A stretch of 8,334 nucleotides of DNA from NCBI GenBank assembly GCA_003646525.1, contig QMKU01000044.1, positions 1 to 8,334 on the forward strand. The letters run 5' to 3'. A program made the translations under genes and the position numbers. This document shows positions 5,878 to 8,334 of the stretch, in pieces. The notes under the pieces were generated by a model. The model made no database searches. It saw nothing but the letters and a program-made list of their open reading frames with translations, and was not told the DNA's origin. Positions within the stretch are counted from its first letter, which is position 1. Each line of letters starts with the position of its first letter. The DNA comes from Campylobacterota bacterium (GTDB taxonomy: Bacteria > Campylobacterota > Campylobacteria > Campylobacterales > Sulfurovaceae).

Positions 5878-6354
5878 ATGAGCTATGAGATAACCCCCAC
5901 TGTAAAAGGCGAGCATGTTGACTTCAAAAATCCAAATCTTGCTTTTTACGAAGCAGTCGGTGGCGAAGAAGGCATGAAGAAACTGATGTATAGCTTTTAT
6001 GATAAAATATATGAGAGTGATATTGCTAACTTTTTTCCTCAAGAGGAAGATGAATTTGAAGCGATAAAAATTAAAAATACCAAATTTTTTATACAAATTT
6101 GTGGTGGACCAAAAGTTTATGAGGGCGAAGCTGGGGGAATGGAACTTAACGAATTTATGGTACGCCTTCATGATGATTTTTCTATCTATGAAAAATCGCG
6201 TATCGAATGGCTCGGAACGATGGGGGAAGCACTTGATGAACTTGAAGGAGTTGATGCGGCACTGATTGATGATTTTTGGAACTACCTAGAAAATTTCTCC
6301 AAATTGACAGTCAATACTTTTGCTGACGGAAGCAAATACTACGCCAACCTCTAA
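5878..6354 (+). CDS. Truncated haemoglobin (group II-like)
   Basis: This haem protein probably binds O2 or NO, for oxygen handling or protection from nitrosative stress. The 158-residue protein has the 2-on-2 globin pattern: FYDKIY with the B10 Tyr41, FFP at 52-54 in the CD region, GGPKVY at 76-81, the proximal haem-ligand His98 in RLHDDFSI, and Trp111 (G8) in RIEWLGTM. The GGP-x-x-Y block and Trp G8 fit group II better than group I; Campylobacter Ctb belongs to group III, so this is a different subtype. It is longer than a typical member (about 120-135), with an extra 20 or so residues at the N-terminus and a C-terminal extension. It sits after aguAB on the same strand with its own promoter-like sequence, so functional linkage to putrescine synthesis is unproven. 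Confidence 0.88.
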   Translation: MSYEITPTVKGEHVDFKNPNLAFYEAVGGEEGMKKLMYSFYDKIYESDIANFFPQEEDEFEAIKIKNTKFFIQICGGPKVYEGEAGGMELNEFMVRLHDDFSIYEKSRIEWLGTMGEALDELEGVDAALIDDFWNYLENFSKLTVNTFADGSKYYANL

Positions 6355-6377
6355 AACTTTTTACTCCATGTTTACAG

Positions 6378-6383
6378 TATAAT
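6378..6383 (+). promoter_or_regulatory. Candidate -10 box (TATAAT) for the RND gene
   Basis: A perfect TATAAT preceded by GTTTACAG stands 24 bases after the globin stop. A start near 6389-6391 would give an untranslated leader of roughly 78 bases carrying the tandem repeat. No well-spaced -35 is seen. Confidence 0.45.
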
Positions 6384-6454
6384 CCCCTATTGGGCTGTTT
6401 ATATCCTTGGGGTGCCTTGTATCCTTGGGGGTAGCCTAAAATAAACAATAGGGG
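6384..6454 (+). repeat. Long imperfect inverted repeat ahead of the RND gene
   Basis: The outer arms CCCCTATT (6384-6391) and AATAGGGG (6447-6454) are perfect complements. Inside them, GTTTAT (6397-6402) pairs with ATAAAC (6441-6446), leaving GGGCT (6392-6396, TGGGCT context) bulged. GGCT (6393-6396) can instead pair with AGCC (6433-6436). There is no T-run after the right arm, so a simple terminator is unlikely. The right arm contains AGGGGG (6450-6455), the only purine-rich candidate ribosome-binding sequence before ATG 6468, so the fold could hide it. Confidence 0.6.
6403..6436 (+). repeat. Two-copy tandem repeat, 18-base period
   Basis: ATCCTTGGGGTGCC (6403-6416) is repeated as ATCCTTGGGGGTAGCC (6421-6436). 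The first ten bases are identical, with a TTGT spacer between copies. The pair lies in the loop of the long inverted repeat. This spacing places the copies nearly two helical turns apart, as for a repeated protein-binding site, but it could also be an RNA element. Confidence 0.6.
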
Positions 6455-6467
6455 GCATCATACATTT

Positions 6468-8334
6468 ATGATCCGATTTTTTACTAATAATGCCCGAATG
6501 AACTACACCCTCTTTTTTCTCATCATAGCAGTGGGAGTTTACTCTTATATCAAAATACCCAAAGAGATCTTTCCCTCTTTTGACCTTGATATGGTTTCTA
6601 TCTCGGGCAACTATAGCGGTGCTTCTCTCGATGTGATGGACAAGATGGCAGTCAAGCCCCTCGAAGAAGAGATCGACAATATCGATGGGATTAAGGATTT
6701 GACAACTGTCATTAATCCCGGTCGATTTACGATCATCCTTGAACTTGAAAAGGGTATAGACAAGTATAATACAGCAGACAAAGTCAAAGATGCTCTCGCT
6801 ATTGCCAAGAGGGATCTTCCCGAAGATATGGATGAACCTGTCGTCAAAGTCCTCGAAGTCAAGCGAGATCTTCTCAATATCGTCATCGCCTCAGAGACAC
6901 TCTCTCTCTCCAACCTCAAAGTTAAAGCACAAAAGCTCAAAGAGGAGCTCTCTGCCATCAAATACATCTCAGAGGTTGAGATTTATGGAGATTCGGATAT
7001 CTTCTATGATATCGAACTTGACACAGAGAAGATCAGAGCTTTCGATCTCAAGCCAGAGAGTGTGATCGTTGCACTTAGTAAACTCTCTTTTATCTTCCCT
7101 TTGGGCAAAATAGAAGATGAAAAACGAGGCTTCTTCTATCTCTCCACTGCCAATGGCAAAAAAAGTGCTGAAGCCTGGGGAAATACGCGCATCATCGTGG
7201 GAGACAAATCACTGTATCTCAAAGATATAGCCAAGATACAAAAACACTATGAAGATGCCCAAACTCTCTTTTTGATGGACACTAAAACCGCGCTCAATAT
7301 CGTCGTCAAGCAAGATGAAAAAGGTAATGCTCTCCGCCTTGGAGAGAAGATAGAATCACTACTCGTAACATTTTGTGAGCAGAATCCAAAAGTAGAATCC
7401 TTCATCCATAATGATCGCTCAGAAAAGATCAAAGACAGGCTCAATATTGTCATCTCCAATATTCTGCTTGGACTTGTCGTCATCTCTCTCCTCGTGGCAT
7501 GGCTCATCAACTCTCGTATGGCGATTATTATTGCTCTAGGGATACCAACCTCTTTTCTCATGGGTGCCTTTTCACTCTATCTCCTTGGCTATAGCATCAA
7601 TATGATTTCACTGATCGGTGTGCTTCTCGCTCTGGGCATTATCGTCGATGATGCTATCGTAGTGAGTGAAAATATCCAACAATACATCGAAAAAGGCTTC
7701 GTTGCCAAAGAGGCTGCTATCCTCGGTGCCAAAGAGATGGCAAAACCCGTCATCATCGCTTCGCTCACTACCCTCTTTGCTTTCATTCCTGCCCTGCTCA
7801 TCTCTGGCAAGATGGGGGAGGTAATGAAACTCATCCCTATCGCCGTATCAGTATTGGTCATCGCTTCGCTTATCGAATCTTTTATCTTTCTCCCCATTCA
7901 CGCAGCACATATGCTCAACGCCAAACAAAAAACTCGTTCTTGGGCTGGAGCCAATCGATTCTACACTCTTATCATTCATCATATTATGCACCACAAGAAA
8001 GGATTTTTGGTCATCTTCATACTCGTGGTACCACTACTTACTGTGCTTGCTTTCAAATCAAGTAAATTTCAAATGTTCCCTCGTTTTGACTCCAAGACCA
8101 TCCATATCGCACTCAAGGCAGATGCCAATACTAGCGTCGAAACAATGAATAACATACTAAAGCAGATACAATCAGATCTATACCCTCTCAAAGAAGAATT
8201 CTACATCAAACATATCGGTTCTGTCGCAGGCTTTCGTCGTGATAGTGCTTCAAATAGTGAAACCTACCCCTATGTCGGTGATGTCACCCTAGAGCTGGAA
8301 AAACTCAAAGCACAAAATATCGTAGATAAATATA
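6468..8334 (+). CDS. RND-family efflux transporter permease (AcrB-like), 5' part, runs off the right edge
   Basis: This inner-membrane pump subunit uses proton motive force to export drugs, metals or other compounds. The frame is open for 622 codons from ATG 6468 to the window end; family members are about 1,000-1,050 residues, so roughly 60% is present. Visible elements are TM1 (about 12-29), the porter-domain start (KIPKEIFPSFD, SGNYSGAS, KPLEEEIDNIDGIKDL), TM2 (325-347), TM3 (351-371), and TM4 with the proton-relay pair Asp394-Asp395 in LGIIVDDAIVVSENI. TM5 follows (about 428-445), then TM6 (about 455-480) and TM7 (about 512-530), after which the second porter half begins. No periplasmic adaptor gene lies upstream, although one often does. 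The ribosome-binding site is weak (AGGGGG, 12 bases away) and lies inside a dyad. Substrate cannot be told. Confidence 0.92.
   Translation, partial: MIRFFTNNARMNYTLFFLIIAVGVYSYIKIPKEIFPSFDLDMVSISGNYSGASLDVMDKMAVKPLEEEIDNIDGIKDLTTVINPGRFTIILELEKGIDKYNTADKVKDALAIAKRDLPEDMDEPVVKVLEVKRDLLNIVIASETLSLSNLKVKAQKLKEELSAIKYISEVEIYGDSDIFYDIELDTEKIRAFDLKPESVIVALSKLSFIFPLGKIEDEKRGFFYLSTANGKKSAEAWGNTRIIVGDKSLYLKDIAKIQKHYEDAQTLFLMDTKTALNIVVKQDEKGNALRLGEKIESLLVTFCEQNPKVESFIHNDRSEKIKDRLNIVISNILLGLVVISLLVAWLINSRMAIIIALGIPTSFLMGAFSLYLLGYSINMISLIGVLLALGIIVDDAIVVSENIQQYIEKGFVAKEAAILGAKEMAKPVIIASLTTLFAFIPALLISGKMGEVMKLIPIAVSVLVIASLIESFIFLPIHAAHMLNAKQKTRSWAGANRFYTLIIHHIMHHKKGFLVIFILVVPLLTVLAFKSSKFQMFPRFDSKTIHIALKADANTSVETMNNILKQIQSDLYPLKEEFYIKHIGSVAGFRRDSASNSETYPYVGDVTLELEKLKAQNIVDKY

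Noticed and set aside
6384..6454. Rho-independent terminator of the globin gene
   Set aside because: The loop is over 40 bases in the outer pairing and no T-run follows the right arm on the plus strand. On the minus strand no gene converges here.
6611..7897. Reverse- and forward-strand open frames inside the RND gene
   Set aside because: They are Ser/Arg/Ile-rich shadow translations of the RND permease frame, which is open and conserved throughout.
1..8334. CRISPR array, insertion sequence or replication origin
   Set aside because: No regularly spaced repeats, no transposase or terminal inverted repeats, and no DnaA-box cluster were seen. The only short tandem repeat is the two-copy one at 6403-6436.

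Overview
This 8.3 kb window looks like Campylobacterota (Epsilonproteobacteria) DNA, probably a Sulfurovum- or Sulfurimonas-like bacterium; the genus is a guess. The evidence is moderately AT-rich sequence, an ssrA whose tag has the ANN-TDY-x-PAYA form I remember from this group, AT-periodic promoters with a good -10 box and little -35, and a housekeeping set of alr, agmatine deiminase, N-carbamoylputrescine amidase and a truncated haemoglobin.

Region 1 (about 1-2470) is the end of an integrated phage-like element. It holds the C-terminal half of a RecT-family single-strand annealing protein, whose upstream part appears broken by a stop and a frameshift. Next come a small basic protein overlapping recT by ATGA, an excisionase-like helix-turn-helix reading frame with no usable start codon, a 14-codon mini-ORF, and an intact tyrosine recombinase. 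The recombinase gene ends inside the 3' end of ssrA on the opposite strand, so ssrA is almost certainly the attachment site. The other element end lies left of this window.

Region 2 (2449-3888, minus strand) is host chromosome: ssrA (tmRNA) with a clear sigma-70-type promoter (TTGACA, 17 bp, TAAAAT), and alr (alanine racemase) just upstream of it.

Region 3 (3927-6354, plus strand) is read divergently from alr. It has aguA and aguB, which convert agmatine to N-carbamoylputrescine and then to putrescine, followed by a truncated haemoglobin with its own probable promoter.

Region 4 (6355-8334) has a 113-bp intergenic stretch with a -10 box, a long dyad and an 18-bp tandem repeat. It is followed by the first 622 codons of an RND efflux permease that runs off the right edge.

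The most interesting points are the recombinase-ssrA overlap, the out-of-frame HTH module, the duplicated helical tail on RecT, and the dyad and repeat structure ahead of the RND gene.
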